A stretch of 64,000 nucleotides of DNA from VAZQ01 sp963725065. GTDB lineage: Bacteria > Pseudomonadota > Alphaproteobacteria > Rhizobiales > Xanthobacteraceae. The stretch spans positions 32,667 to 96,666 of the forward strand of contig CAVRXD010000038.1 of the NCBI GenBank assembly GCA_963725065.1, read 5' to 3'. The translations under genes were made by a program, and so were the position numbers. Shown in pieces: positions 35,109 through 44,468 of this stretch (the stretch's first letter is position 1; the number at the start of each line of letters is the position of its first letter). The notes below the pieces were generated by a model. It searched no databases and had not been told where the DNA came from. It was given only the letters and a program-made list of their open reading frames with translations.

Positions 35109-35867
35109 ATGCCCCGTTACGATTTCCGCACGCCTCGTCTCTACCTGGAGGTGCCGCTCCACGAGGGGGCGACCATCGCGCTCGACCCCTCGCAGGCAAA
35201 CTATCTCGGCAACGTGCTGCGGCTGAAACCCGGCAATTCGGTGTTGGTTTTCAACGGTCGTGACGGCGAATGGCAGGGGGTGCTCGCGGGTGCGGGAAAA
35301 CGCCGCCTTGCGCTGACCATCGGTGCCCGCACCCGGCCCCAGGGCGGCGCGCTCGATCTGCACTACTGGTTTGCCCCCCTCAAACACGCCCGCCTCGACT
35401 ACATGGCACAGAAGGCGGTCGAAATGGGCGCCTCCCGCCTGCAGCCGGTCCTCACGCGGCACGCCCAGGTGGCGCGCGTCAATCTCGAACGCCTGCGGGC
35501 GAATGCCATCGAAGCGGCCGAACAGTGTGGTATCCTGACACTGCCGGACGTCGGCGAGCCGCGGACGCTGGAGGAGATGCTCCGCGAGCGCGCCGCCACC
35601 CGCCTCCTGGTGTTCTGCGACGAGGAGGCCGAGGTGAAGGACCCGGTTGCCGCGCTGGTGGAGGCGCGGCATGGGACTGAGGGTCAGGCGTTCCCGCTTG
35701 CGGTCCTCATCGGCCCGGAAGGGGGCTTTGCCGCGGAGGAGCGCGCCGCGCTGCTCAAATCACCGAACACCGTGCAGCTTGCGCTCGGGCCGCGCATTCT
35801 GCGGGCCGATACCGCCGCGGTTGCGGCATTGGCCCTGGTCGGGGCGGTGCTGGGGGATTGGCGGTAA
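35109..35867 (+). CDS. rsmE: 16S rRNA (uracil(1498)-N3)-methyltransferase RsmE, 252 aa
   Basis: SPOUT-class enzyme methylating U1498 of 16S rRNA. N-terminal PUA-like domain (YLGNVLRLKPGNSVLVFNG), central FAPLKHARLDYMAQKAVEMG and the SAM knot LIGPEGGFAAEE (about residues 198-209) plus LGPRILRADTAAVAAL near the end are diagnostic. Length and start (MPRYDFRTPRLY) match the family. About 286 bases without genes precede it; I see no RNA gene or repeat in them. Confidence 0.95.
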   Translation: MPRYDFRTPRLYLEVPLHEGATIALDPSQANYLGNVLRLKPGNSVLVFNGRDGEWQGVLAGAGKRRLALTIGARTRPQGGALDLHYWFAPLKHARLDYMAQKAVEMGASRLQPVLTRHAQVARVNLERLRANAIEAAEQCGILTLPDVGEPRTLEEMLRERAATRLLVFCDEEAEVKDPVAALVEARHGTEGQAFPLAVLIGPEGGFAAEERAALLKSPNTVQLALGPRILRADTAAVAALALVGAVLGDWR

Positions 35868-35989
35868 CGGCCTCGATCCGGGATGCGCCCAGAGCCGGCG
35901 TTAAGCGCTTCCTCGGTTTAACGTCGAATTCGCCCCGCCAGCGTGTTAAACGCCGCCGCCACAAGCCTAATCCACTGCTTGCAACCGCC

Positions 35990-37141
35990 ATGAGCACAGG
36001 AATGACCTGGACGAGCGCCGCACCTGACGGGCGCGCTGACGCGCTGATCACGTCGTTCGAACGTGCGGGCTATGTGAGGGTCACTCCCGCCATCCTGCAG
36101 CCGGCGGAGCCGTTTCTGGACCTCTCCGGCGAGGACATTCGCAAGCGGATGTATCTGACCACCGACCCGCAGGGGCGCGAACTGTGCCTGCGCCCGGACC
36201 TCACCATTCCGGTCTCGCGCGATTATCTGGCCTCACCTGCCGCGGGCGCGCCGCAGGCGCTCTGCTATCTCGGTCCGGTCTTCCGCCATCGCGCCGAGGG
36301 TGCAGCCGAATTCCTGCAGGCCGGCATCGAATCCTTCGGCCGCCCCGACAGGGCGGCGGCAGATGCTGAAATGCTCACGCTTGGGCTCGAGGCCACGGCG
36401 CACTACGGCCTGGGCGCCCCCGACATCCGCATGGGCGATGTCGCGCTGTTTTCCGCCCTGATCGCGGCGCTCGACCTCGCGCCCGCGTGGAAGCGCCGGC
36501 TGATCAAGGACTTCAATCACAAGACCTCGCTGGTGCAGGACCTCGATCGGCTTGCCATCAGCGCGTCGCACGCGCGGCCGGAATATCAAGGCGTGCTCGC
36601 CGCGCTCGCCGGCTCCGATCCCGATGCAGCCCATGCGCTGGTCACCGATCTGCTCTCGATTGCGGGCATCACCGCCGTGGGCGGACGCTCGGTGGACGAG
36701 ATCGCCGACCGCTTTCTCGAGCAGTCGGCGCTCGGCGCCCAGATCTCGCTGCCGCGGGAGACCCGCGCCTTGATCGAGAAATTCCTCGCGATCGGCGGCG
36801 ACCCCGATGAGGCTGCGGCGGACCTGCGTGCCTTCGCTCGCGAGGCCAACATCGCGCTCGACGCCACGCTCGACCTGTTCGAGAGCCGGACCGGCTTTCT
36901 TGCCGCGCGCGGCGTCGACGTCGGCCGCATCCGCTTCTCCACCGCGTTCGGCCGTGGCCTCGACTACTACACCGGCTTCGTGTTCGAGCTCTATGACCCG
37001 AGCGCGCAGTCCGCCGGCCAGTTGGTTGCGGGCGGGCGCTATGACGGTCTGCTCACGCGGCTCGGCAGCGCCAGCGCGATCTCCGCGGTCGGTTTCGCGG
37101 TTTGGATCGAACGGCTCGCGCAGCGGCGGGGCACGCCATGA
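35990..37141 (+). CDS. hisZ: ATP phosphoribosyltransferase regulatory subunit HisZ, 383 aa
   Basis: HisRS-like paralogue lacking aminoacylation, required by short-form or dependent HisG. Class II motifs: YVRVTPAILQPAEPFLDLSG, RKRMYLTTDPQGRELCLRPDLT, CYLGPVFRHRAEGAAEFLQ and late FGRGLDYYTGFVFELYD with AGGRYDGLL. ATG 35990 fits; the open frame extends upstream to 35858 into the rsmE end. Its TGA overlaps the hisG ATG (ATGA), so subunits of one complex are made in step. Confidence 0.92.
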   Translation: MSTGMTWTSAAPDGRADALITSFERAGYVRVTPAILQPAEPFLDLSGEDIRKRMYLTTDPQGRELCLRPDLTIPVSRDYLASPAAGAPQALCYLGPVFRHRAEGAAEFLQAGIESFGRPDRAAADAEMLTLGLEATAHYGLGAPDIRMGDVALFSALIAALDLAPAWKRRLIKDFNHKTSLVQDLDRLAISASHARPEYQGVLAALAGSDPDAAHALVTDLLSIAGITAVGGRSVDEIADRFLEQSALGAQISLPRETRALIEKFLAIGGDPDEAAADLRAFAREANIALDATLDLFESRTGFLAARGVDVGRIRFSTAFGRGLDYYTGFVFELYDPSAQSAGQLVAGGRYDGLLTRLGSASAISAVGFAVWIERLAQRRGTP

Positions 37142-38112
37142 TCACACCGTTCGTCATCGCGGTGCCGGCCAAGGGCCGGCTGCAGCAAAACGCGGAGGCC
37201 TTCTTCGCGCGCACCGGGCTCGAGCTCGTCAAGCCGCGTGGCGTGCGCGACTACCGCGGCGCGATCACCGATCTTCCCGGGGTCGAGGTGGCGTACCTCT
37301 CGGCGGCCGAGATCGTCGACCTGCTGGCGCAGGGCGTTGTGCATTTCGGCGTGACCGGCGAGGACCTCGTACGCGAGAAGATCGCCGATGCGGATCAGCA
37401 TGTCATTCTGATCGACGGGCTTGGCTTCGGCCACGCCAATGTGGTGGTGGCCGTGCCGCAGGCTTGGATCGACGTGCACAGCATGGCCGATCTCGACGAC
37501 GTTGCGACCGCGTTTCGCCTCAAGCACGAGCGCAAGATGCGCCTTGCCACGAAATACGTGAATCTCACGCGCAATTTCTTTTCTGCCCATGGCATCACCG
37601 ACTACCGGATCGTGGAAAGCGCCGGTGCGACCGAGGGCGCGCCGGCGGCCGGCACCGCCGAACTCATCGTCGACATCACGACGACGGGCACCACGCTCGC
37701 CGCCAATGGGCTGAGGGTGATCGAGGACGGCGTGATCCTGCGCTCGCAGGCCAACCTCGTCGCGGCGCGCGCGGCCAACTGGGGTGCCGAAGAACGGGAA
37801 ATCGCGCGCATCGTGCTCGACCGCATCGCGTCGCAGACGCGCGCGCGCGCATTTCGCGAAGTGCGCACACGCTTTGCAGGCTGCGACGCAGCGCTGCTGG
37901 CAGAAGCGAAGGAGCGTTTCGGTGTCGAGACGCCGTTCGGCGGTCCAACCTCTTCCGGCATGCTGACGCTGCACTGCCCGCCGAAGCACGTCCACGCATT
38001 GGCGACGCGGTTGCGTGAAAAGGGCGCCGAGAATGTCGTGGTCGCGGATCTTGGCTACGTCTTTTCCCGCGCCAATCCGCTCTACGCCAAGCTCGAGGCG
38101 GGGCTTGCCTAG
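37138..38112 (+). CDS. hisG: ATP phosphoribosyltransferase HisG, 324 aa
   Basis: First step of histidine synthesis: ATP + PRPP to phosphoribosyl-ATP. Motifs: VPAKGRLQQNAEAFFARTG, FGVTGEDLVREKI and the PRPP loop ELIVDITTTGTTLAANGLRV (about residues 175-194). The C-terminal region continues to about 324 aa, as in Bradyrhizobium-type HisG. The TAG stop (38110-38112) is the first three bases of a TA-bounded hairpin repeat, so the original stop lay elsewhere or was the insertion target. Dependent on HisZ encoded just upstream. Confidence 0.94.
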   Translation: MITPFVIAVPAKGRLQQNAEAFFARTGLELVKPRGVRDYRGAITDLPGVEVAYLSAAEIVDLLAQGVVHFGVTGEDLVREKIADADQHVILIDGLGFGHANVVVAVPQAWIDVHSMADLDDVATAFRLKHERKMRLATKYVNLTRNFFSAHGITDYRIVESAGATEGAPAAGTAELIVDITTTGTTLAANGLRVIEDGVILRSQANLVAARAANWGAEEREIARIVLDRIASQTRARAFREVRTRFAGCDAALLAEAKERFGVETPFGGPTSSGMLTLHCPPKHVHALATRLREKGAENVVVADLGYVFSRANPLYAKLEAGLA

Positions 38113-38184
38113 TGTGGCGGTTCAGAAGTCCGCATCATTTCCGCGGCAAGTCCGAATGCGGACTTCTGAACCAAAGCCACACTA
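38110..38184 (-). repeat. TA-bounded bulged hairpin, copy 3 left unit (75 bp)
   Basis: TAGTGTGGC at left, GCCACACTA at right. Read on the minus strand: TAGTGTGGC, TTT bulge, GGTTCAGAAGTCCGCAT, loop ending AATGAT, then the exact complement without the bulge. The arms differ from those of other copies at many positions on both sides (covariation). The first TAG is the hisG stop. A 14-base spacer (GGTCAATAAGTTGC) leads to the next hairpin. Confidence 0.8.
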
Positions 38185-38198
38185 GGTCAATAAGTTGC

Positions 38199-38271
38199 TA
38201 GTGTCCTTCGATTCCGAAGTTCGCAAGTGAGCGTGCCGCACAATGATGCGAACTTCGGAATCGAGACACTA
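38199..38271 (+). repeat. TA-bounded bulged hairpin, copy 3 right unit (73 bp)
   Basis: Left TAGTGTCCTTC, arm GATTCCGAAGTTCGCA, loop with GCGTGCCGCAC then AATGAT, right arm TGCGAACTTCGGAATC and GAGACACTA. Plus orientation, so the pair 38110/38199 has the same minus-then-plus arrangement as 32719/32804. It lies 10 bases before the stop of the convergent TctC gene. Confidence 0.78.
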
Positions 38272-38281
38272 GCAGGCTTTG

Positions 38282-39256
38282 CTATTCGGTCTTGATATTG
38301 GCGTCCTTGATCACCGGCCACCACTTCTCGATCTCGGCCTTTTGATATGCGGCGAGCGCTTCGGGCGTCAGCCGGTCGCGGGGCGGCATGTCGAGGCCGA
38401 GCTCGGCGAAGCGTTGCCGCACGGCGGGCTCGCTCAGGGCCTGTACGGCAGCGGCATTGAGCTTGGCGATGATCTCCTTGGGTGTGCCCTTGGGTGCCCA
38501 AAGGCCATACCAGACGCTGATGTCGAGCGACGGCAGACCAGCCTCGGCAACGGTCGGAATGTCGGGCGCCGAGGGCAGGCGCGCACTGGCCGTGACGGCA
38601 TAAGCGCGGATCTTGCCGTCGCGCACGTGCTGCAGCGAATTCGAGGCCTGGTCGACGATAAAATCGATCTGACCGGCCACCAGATCCTGCAGCGCCGGCC
38701 CAGTGCCGCGATACGGCACGAACTGGAAACGAGTGCCGGTGACGTTCTGGAAATAGACGCCCGCGACGTGGGTCGCGGAGCCCGCGCCGGCCGTTCCCGC
38801 CGAGACTTTGCCTTCGTTGGCTTTGATCCACCCAACGAACTCGTTGAGGTTCTTCGCCGGCACGGCACTCTTGCTGACCACGATCATGGGATTGCTTGGC
38901 AGCAGCACGATCGGCTCGAGATCGCGCAACAGGTCGTACGGCAGCGGATAAATCGCGCCATTGACCACATGGGTGCTCCAGTGCCCGATGCTGAGCGTAT
39001 AGCCGTCCGGCGCCGCCCGCGCGACGCGTCCGACCCCGATCGATCCCGCCGCTCCGGTGACATTCTCCACGATGATGCTCTGACCGAGCGTGGCGCGCAT
39101 CGGCTCGGACAGGATCCGCGCCACGGTATCGACCGGTCCGCCGGCGGCGAACGGCACGACCATGGTGATGGGACGTGACGGATAGACCTGCGCCGGCGCG
39201 GCTGCGATCCCTCCCCACAGGAGGACGCAGCCCGCCACGATCCGCAGTAATGTCAT
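38282..39256 (-). CDS. TctC/Bug-type solute receptor, second array copy C, 324 aa
   Basis: Third (most downstream) of three minus-strand tandem receptors between 38.3 and 41.3 kb. Signal peptide LLRIVAGCVLLWGGIAAAPA, mature VYPSRPITMVVPFAAGGPVD. Shared array wording: GHWSTHVVNGAIYPLPYDLL, FVPYRGTGPALQDLVAGQID and DISVWYGLWAPKGTPKEII; ends EKWWPVIKDANIKTE. The WSTHVVN and WWPVIK blocks set this array apart from the 10-14 kb array, so the two arrays expanded independently. Confidence 0.88.
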   Translation of the reverse strand: MTLLRIVAGCVLLWGGIAAAPAQVYPSRPITMVVPFAAGGPVDTVARILSEPMRATLGQSIIVENVTGAAGSIGVGRVARAAPDGYTLSIGHWSTHVVNGAIYPLPYDLLRDLEPIVLLPSNPMIVVSKSAVPAKNLNEFVGWIKANEGKVSAGTAGAGSATHVAGVYFQNVTGTRFQFVPYRGTGPALQDLVAGQIDFIVDQASNSLQHVRDGKIRAYAVTASARLPSAPDIPTVAEAGLPSLDISVWYGLWAPKGTPKEIIAKLNAAAVQALSEPAVRQRFAELGLDMPPRDRLTPEALAAYQKAEIEKWWPVIKDANIKTE

Positions 39257-39299
39257 GGCTTACCTCGTGTGGTCCGTTGCTTCATTACGGCAGGCACGT

Positions 39300-40274
39300 T
39301 CATTCCGGCTTGATGTTCGCGGCCTTGACGATCGGCCACCATTTCTCAATCTCCGCCTTGTGGTGAGCAGCGAGCGCCTCCGGGGTCTGCTGCGCGGGCG
39401 GCGGAAATTCGAGGCCCTGGTCGCCCAGCCGCTTTTGCACGACGGGATCGGCCAGCGCCTCCATGACGGCGGCACTGAGCTTGGCGATGACGGGTTTCGG
39501 TGTGCCCTTCGGCGCCCACATCCCGTACCAGGTCGATGTATAGAATCCCGGCAGGCCTGCTTCGTCGACTGTCGGGATATCGGGCGCGGAAGGGAGCCGT
39601 GCCTTGGCCGTGACCGCATAGGCTTTGATCGTGCCGGCCCGCACCTGCCCCAGCGAATTCGAGGCTTGGTCGAACATCAGGTCGATCTGCCCCGCGATGA
39701 GATCGGTCAGCGCCGGCCCGGTGCCGCGATAAGGCACGAACTGGAAGCGGGTGTCGGTAAGGTTCTGAAAATAGACGCCGTTGACGTGCGATCCGCCGCC
39801 AGCACCCGAGGTCCCCGCTGACGCCTTGCCCGGATTGGCCTTCAGCCACGCAATCAGCTCCTTGAGATCGTTGGCCGGAAACGTCTTTTTCGTGATGATG
39901 AGCAGCGAATTGCTCGGCAGCAGCGCGACCGGTTCGAGATCCTTCAACAGGTCGAACGGCAGCGCAAAGATCGCGCCGTTGACCACATGCGTGCCGACGT
40001 GGCCGATGCCCAGCGTGTAGCCATCAGGCGGTGCGCGCACGACGCGGCCGACACCGATCGTACCTGACGCACCGGTCGCGTTCTCGATGATGACGGTCTG
40101 GCCGAGCGAGGCACGCATGCGCTCGCCCAGCGCGCGCGCCAGCGCATCCGCCGGCCCCCCGGCGGCGAACGGCACGATCAGCGTGATGGGACGCGAGGGA
40201 TAGGTTTGCGCGCCGGCACTCGCGATGCCCAGCGCGGTGACAAGCCCGATGATGGCCGGAAACAGTTTTCGCAT
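39300..40274 (-). CDS. TctC/Bug-type solute receptor, second array copy B, 324 aa
   Basis: Middle copy. ATG 40274 gives signal peptide RKLFPAIIGLVTALGIASAGA and mature QTYPSRPITLIVPFAAGGPAD; GAGGCGGAT upstream supplies the ribosome site. Very close to copy C through GVGRVVRAPPDGYTLGIGH and VPYRGTGPALTDLIAGQID, with SLGQVRAGTIKAYAVTAKAR replacing the corresponding block. Gap to copy C is 43 bases, so a shared transcript is likely. Confidence 0.88.
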   Translation of the reverse strand: MRKLFPAIIGLVTALGIASAGAQTYPSRPITLIVPFAAGGPADALARALGERMRASLGQTVIIENATGASGTIGVGRVVRAPPDGYTLGIGHVGTHVVNGAIFALPFDLLKDLEPVALLPSNSLLIITKKTFPANDLKELIAWLKANPGKASAGTSGAGGGSHVNGVYFQNLTDTRFQFVPYRGTGPALTDLIAGQIDLMFDQASNSLGQVRAGTIKAYAVTAKARLPSAPDIPTVDEAGLPGFYTSTWYGMWAPKGTPKPVIAKLSAAVMEALADPVVQKRLGDQGLEFPPPAQQTPEALAAHHKAEIEKWWPIVKAANIKPE

Positions 40275-40364
40275 ATCCGCCTCCCGCTTCCTCAGGGATG
40301 AAAGCTGCTGCGAAGTTCGTCGCACCCAGCCGCCGCGCCCACGGGGTCGACTTGCCCGCGGCGA

Positions 40365-41339
40365 TTATTCGGCCTTCAGGTTCGATGCTCTGATGATCGG
40401 CCACCACTTCTCGGTTTCGGCCTTGTGATGCGCCGCGAGTGCCTCCGGCGTCTGCTGGTCGCGCGGCCACACTTCCTGGCCGATATCGGCAAAGCGCTGC
40501 CGTACGGTCGCATCGGCCAAGGCGTTGACAACCGCTGCGTTGAGCTTGGCGACGATGTCCTTTGGCGTCCCCTTCGGAGCCCACAAGCCGTGCCAGTACG
40601 AGACGTACAGGGACGGCACGCCCGCCTCGTCGATCGATGGAACATCGGGCAGCGCCGACCATCGGTCCTTGGTCAGGACGGCATAGGACTTGATCGTGCC
40701 GTTGCGGACCTGGCCGATGGCGTTGGCGGCCTGATCGAACATGATATCGACCTGGCCGGCGACCAGATCCTGCATCGCCGGCGCGCCGCCGCGATAGGGC
40801 ACGAACGCGAAGCGCGTCCCGGTCGCCTGTTGGAAATAGACCGCAGTGACTTGCGCGCCGCCGGCGGCGCCGACCGTGGCTGCGCTCGCTTTGTCCGGAT
40901 TGGCCTTGAGCCACTCGACCAGTTCCTTGACGTTGTTTGCGGGAAAGTTCTTGCGCGCGATGATCAGCTGCGGCGTGATAGCAAGCAGCGCGATGGGCTC
41001 GAAATCTTGCAGCACGTCGTACGGCAGCGAATAGGTGACGGCATTGACGACGTGAGTGCTCCACTGACCGATGCCGATGGTATAGCCATCGGGCGCGGCG
41101 CGCGCGAGCCGGCCGATGCCGATATTGCCGCCCGCGCCCGCGACGTTCTCGATCACGATCGGCTGGCCGAGCGCGGCGCGAAGCGGCTCGGAGAGGACGC
41201 GTGCGAGCGCATCCGAAGGGCCGCCTGCGGGAAACGGCGCGATCATGGTGATGGGGCGAGACGGATAGGGTTGCGCCTCGGCCCCGCCGATGATTGCGAC
41301 CAGCGCGGCAATGGCGGCCGCCATGATGAGCTTGGTCAT
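40365..41339 (-). CDS. TctC/Bug-type solute receptor, second array copy A, 324 aa
   Basis: First gene of the second array. ATG 41339 with signal peptide TKLIMAAAIAALVAIIGGAEA, mature QPYPSRPITMIAPFPAGGPSD. Differs from B and C in GAAGGAQVTAVYFQQATGTR and YVSYWHGLWAPKGTPKDIV, positions near the ligand cleft in Bug structures (inference). It lies 35 bases after the thrC stop in the same direction, so the array may be read through from thrC. Confidence 0.88.
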   Translation of the reverse strand: MTKLIMAAAIAALVAIIGGAEAQPYPSRPITMIAPFPAGGPSDALARVLSEPLRAALGQPIVIENVAGAGGNIGIGRLARAAPDGYTIGIGQWSTHVVNAVTYSLPYDVLQDFEPIALLAITPQLIIARKNFPANNVKELVEWLKANPDKASAATVGAAGGAQVTAVYFQQATGTRFAFVPYRGGAPAMQDLVAGQVDIMFDQAANAIGQVRNGTIKSYAVLTKDRWSALPDVPSIDEAGVPSLYVSYWHGLWAPKGTPKDIVAKLNAAVVNALADATVRQRFADIGQEVWPRDQQTPEALAAHHKAETEKWWPIIRASNLKAE

Positions 41340-41374
41340 GGCTCTCCTTCCCGATATGACGTGGATGGTCCTTA

Positions 41375-42670
<1,296 letters not shown>

Positions 42671-42678
42671 TTATTCAT

Positions 42679-43149
42679 TCATTCGACCGAGGGTTCCACC
42701 CGGCGTTCGCGGGTCCTGAACACGACGAAGTGCGACAACGAAAAATTGACCACAAAGCTCACGGCGATGGCCAACAATTTCGCCGCCAGCACCGGAAGCC
42801 AATACGAGGCCACGACCAGGATCGCCGTATTGGTGATCACGCCGGCGACGCCCGAGGCGACGAACGCGCCGTAAGCGCGCCAGCGCAACTGGCGACCGGA
42901 TTCGGCCGCGAAGGTGATGAAGGAATTCATCACATAGGAGCCGGAAACAGCAACCAGCCAGGCGAGCACATTGGCCGGAATCAGCGGCAGTTGGAGCAGA
43001 TTGTAGGCGGCGAGGAAGATCCCCAGGTCGATGAAGGTGTTGACCACGCCGACCAGGGCGAAACTTGCCGCCTTGAGCGTGACCCCGCGCGTCCGCCATG
43101 CCTGCACGAGGCGGCGAAAGAGACGATCGAGCAGCGGGGGCAGCCTCAT
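42679..43149 (-). CDS. GtrA family membrane protein, 156 aa
   Basis: Four-helix membrane protein of the GtrA family, thought to flip polyprenyl-linked glucose or similar sugar donors. Helices: ASFALVGVVNTFIDLGIFLAA, VLAWLVAVSGSYVMNSFITF, AYGAFVASGVAGVITNTAIL and AKLLAIAVSFVVNFSLSHFV; the NSFITF and NFSLSHFVVFR signatures are conserved. It is divergent from a GT2 glycosyltransferase of the GtrB/dolichyl-phosphate type, its expected functional partner. Confidence 0.88.
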   Translation of the reverse strand: MRLPPLLDRLFRRLVQAWRTRGVTLKAASFALVGVVNTFIDLGIFLAAYNLLQLPLIPANVLAWLVAVSGSYVMNSFITFAAESGRQLRWRAYGAFVASGVAGVITNTAILVVASYWLPVLAAKLLAIAVSFVVNFSLSHFVVFRTRERRVEPSVE

Positions 43150-43281
43150 TCCACGCCCCTTAGCACGTCCGCCCGGTTCCGCCGAGCCCGGCCGGCGTCA
43201 CGGGTGCCGCCGCCGCGCGACAGCCGTCCGCGCCTGCGCTATAACCCCATGCGGCGGAAAACGGCTCGAGAGGCGCGGTCG

Positions 43282-44340
43282 ATGGTACCCGATGCGATGA
43301 CCCGGACAGGCAGTCCTGGCGTCCCCGCACGATCGCGGGGAATGGCAGATGCCGGCCTTTCCATCGTCGTGCCTTTGTTCAACGAGGCGGCCAATCTCTC
43401 CTCCCTGCACGCGCGCCTCGTCGAGGCCGCCCGCGCCCTCAAGGCGACCCGCGGGCTGACGACCGAGGTCGTCTATGTCGATGACGGCAGCCGCGACGGA
43501 ACGCTTGCGGTTGCGCGCGAACTTCCGGCCGCCAACCTCGACGTTCAAGTACTTTCACTGTCCCGCAATTTCGGCAAGGAGGCGGCGCTGCTCGCCGGCC
43601 TCGACCACGCCCGCCTGGGCGCCGTCTTGTTCATGGACGGCGATGGGCAGCATCCGCCGACACTGATCGACAAGCTCGTGGGCTATTGGCTCGACCAAGG
43701 CTACGACGTCGTCTACACCGCCAAGGCACATCGCGAGAGCGAGCCGTGGCTGCGCCGGGTTGGGGTCAAGGCGTTCTACAGCTTGATCAATTGGGGCGCG
43801 CGGCAAAAAATCCCGGCGGATGCCGGAGATTTTCGATTACTCTCGCCGCGCGCCGCGGCGGCGCTCAGACAGCTTCCCGAGCGGAACCGTTTCTTCAAAG
43901 GACTCGCGAGCTGGATCGGATTTCGCCAGATCCGGGTCGACTACGAGCCGGCGGAACGCATCCATGGCAGCACCACCTGGAATCTGTATTCGCTGATCGG
44001 GCTTTCGATCGAGGGATTGACCTCGTTCTCGGTCGCACCGCTGCGCGTCGCGAGCCTGCTCGGGCTCCTGCTCGCGGCCGGCGCTTTCATTTTCGGCATG
44101 CAGATCCTGATCGAGACTGTCGTCTTCGGCGAGAAGGTGCCGGGCTATCCGTCGGTCGTCGTCGGCTTGATGGTGCTCGGTGGAGTGCAGCTGATCATGA
44201 TCGGGATCATGGGGGAGTATATCGGCAAGATCCTGTCCGAGCTCAAAGCGCGCCCGGTCTATTTCGTGGCCGAGCACACGTTCAAGACCGCCGAGAGCGC
44301 GGGCGCCGGCGATCCGCAGGCGCGGTCGGCGGCGGAGTGA
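43282..44340 (+). CDS. Glycosyltransferase family 2, polyprenyl-phosphate sugar transferase type (GtrB-like), 352 aa
   Basis: GT2 enzyme that likely loads a sugar on undecaprenyl phosphate. Motifs: LSIVVPLFNEAANLSSLHAR, VVYVDDGSRDGT, LSRNFGKEAALLAGLDHA, FMDGDGQHPPT (DxD-type), DAGDFRLLSPRA and ERIHGSTTW, then two C-terminal membrane helices (VASLLGLLLAAGAFIFGMQIL, VVVGLMVLGGVQLIMIGIMG). Start is uncertain: ATG 43282 has GAGAGG upstream; ATG 43249, 43297 and 43342 are alternatives. Works with GtrA in donor supply for lipid or O-antigen decoration. Confidence 0.9.
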   Translation: MVPDAMTRTGSPGVPARSRGMADAGLSIVVPLFNEAANLSSLHARLVEAARALKATRGLTTEVVYVDDGSRDGTLAVARELPAANLDVQVLSLSRNFGKEAALLAGLDHARLGAVLFMDGDGQHPPTLIDKLVGYWLDQGYDVVYTAKAHRESEPWLRRVGVKAFYSLINWGARQKIPADAGDFRLLSPRAAAALRQLPERNRFFKGLASWIGFRQIRVDYEPAERIHGSTTWNLYSLIGLSIEGLTSFSVAPLRVASLLGLLLAAGAFIFGMQILIETVVFGEKVPGYPSVVVGLMVLGGVQLIMIGIMGEYIGKILSELKARPVYFVAEHTFKTAESAGAGDPQARSAAE

Positions 44341-44468
44341 GCTCGGCGCAACGGTTGCGACAAGATTTATCCCCGCTGTCGCACCCGTATAAGACGATCA
44401 ATTCGGCTAGATGTTGTGGCCCCGCACCGCCGCCGTTGAGCGGCGGCGCATACCAGATTGAGGTTACC

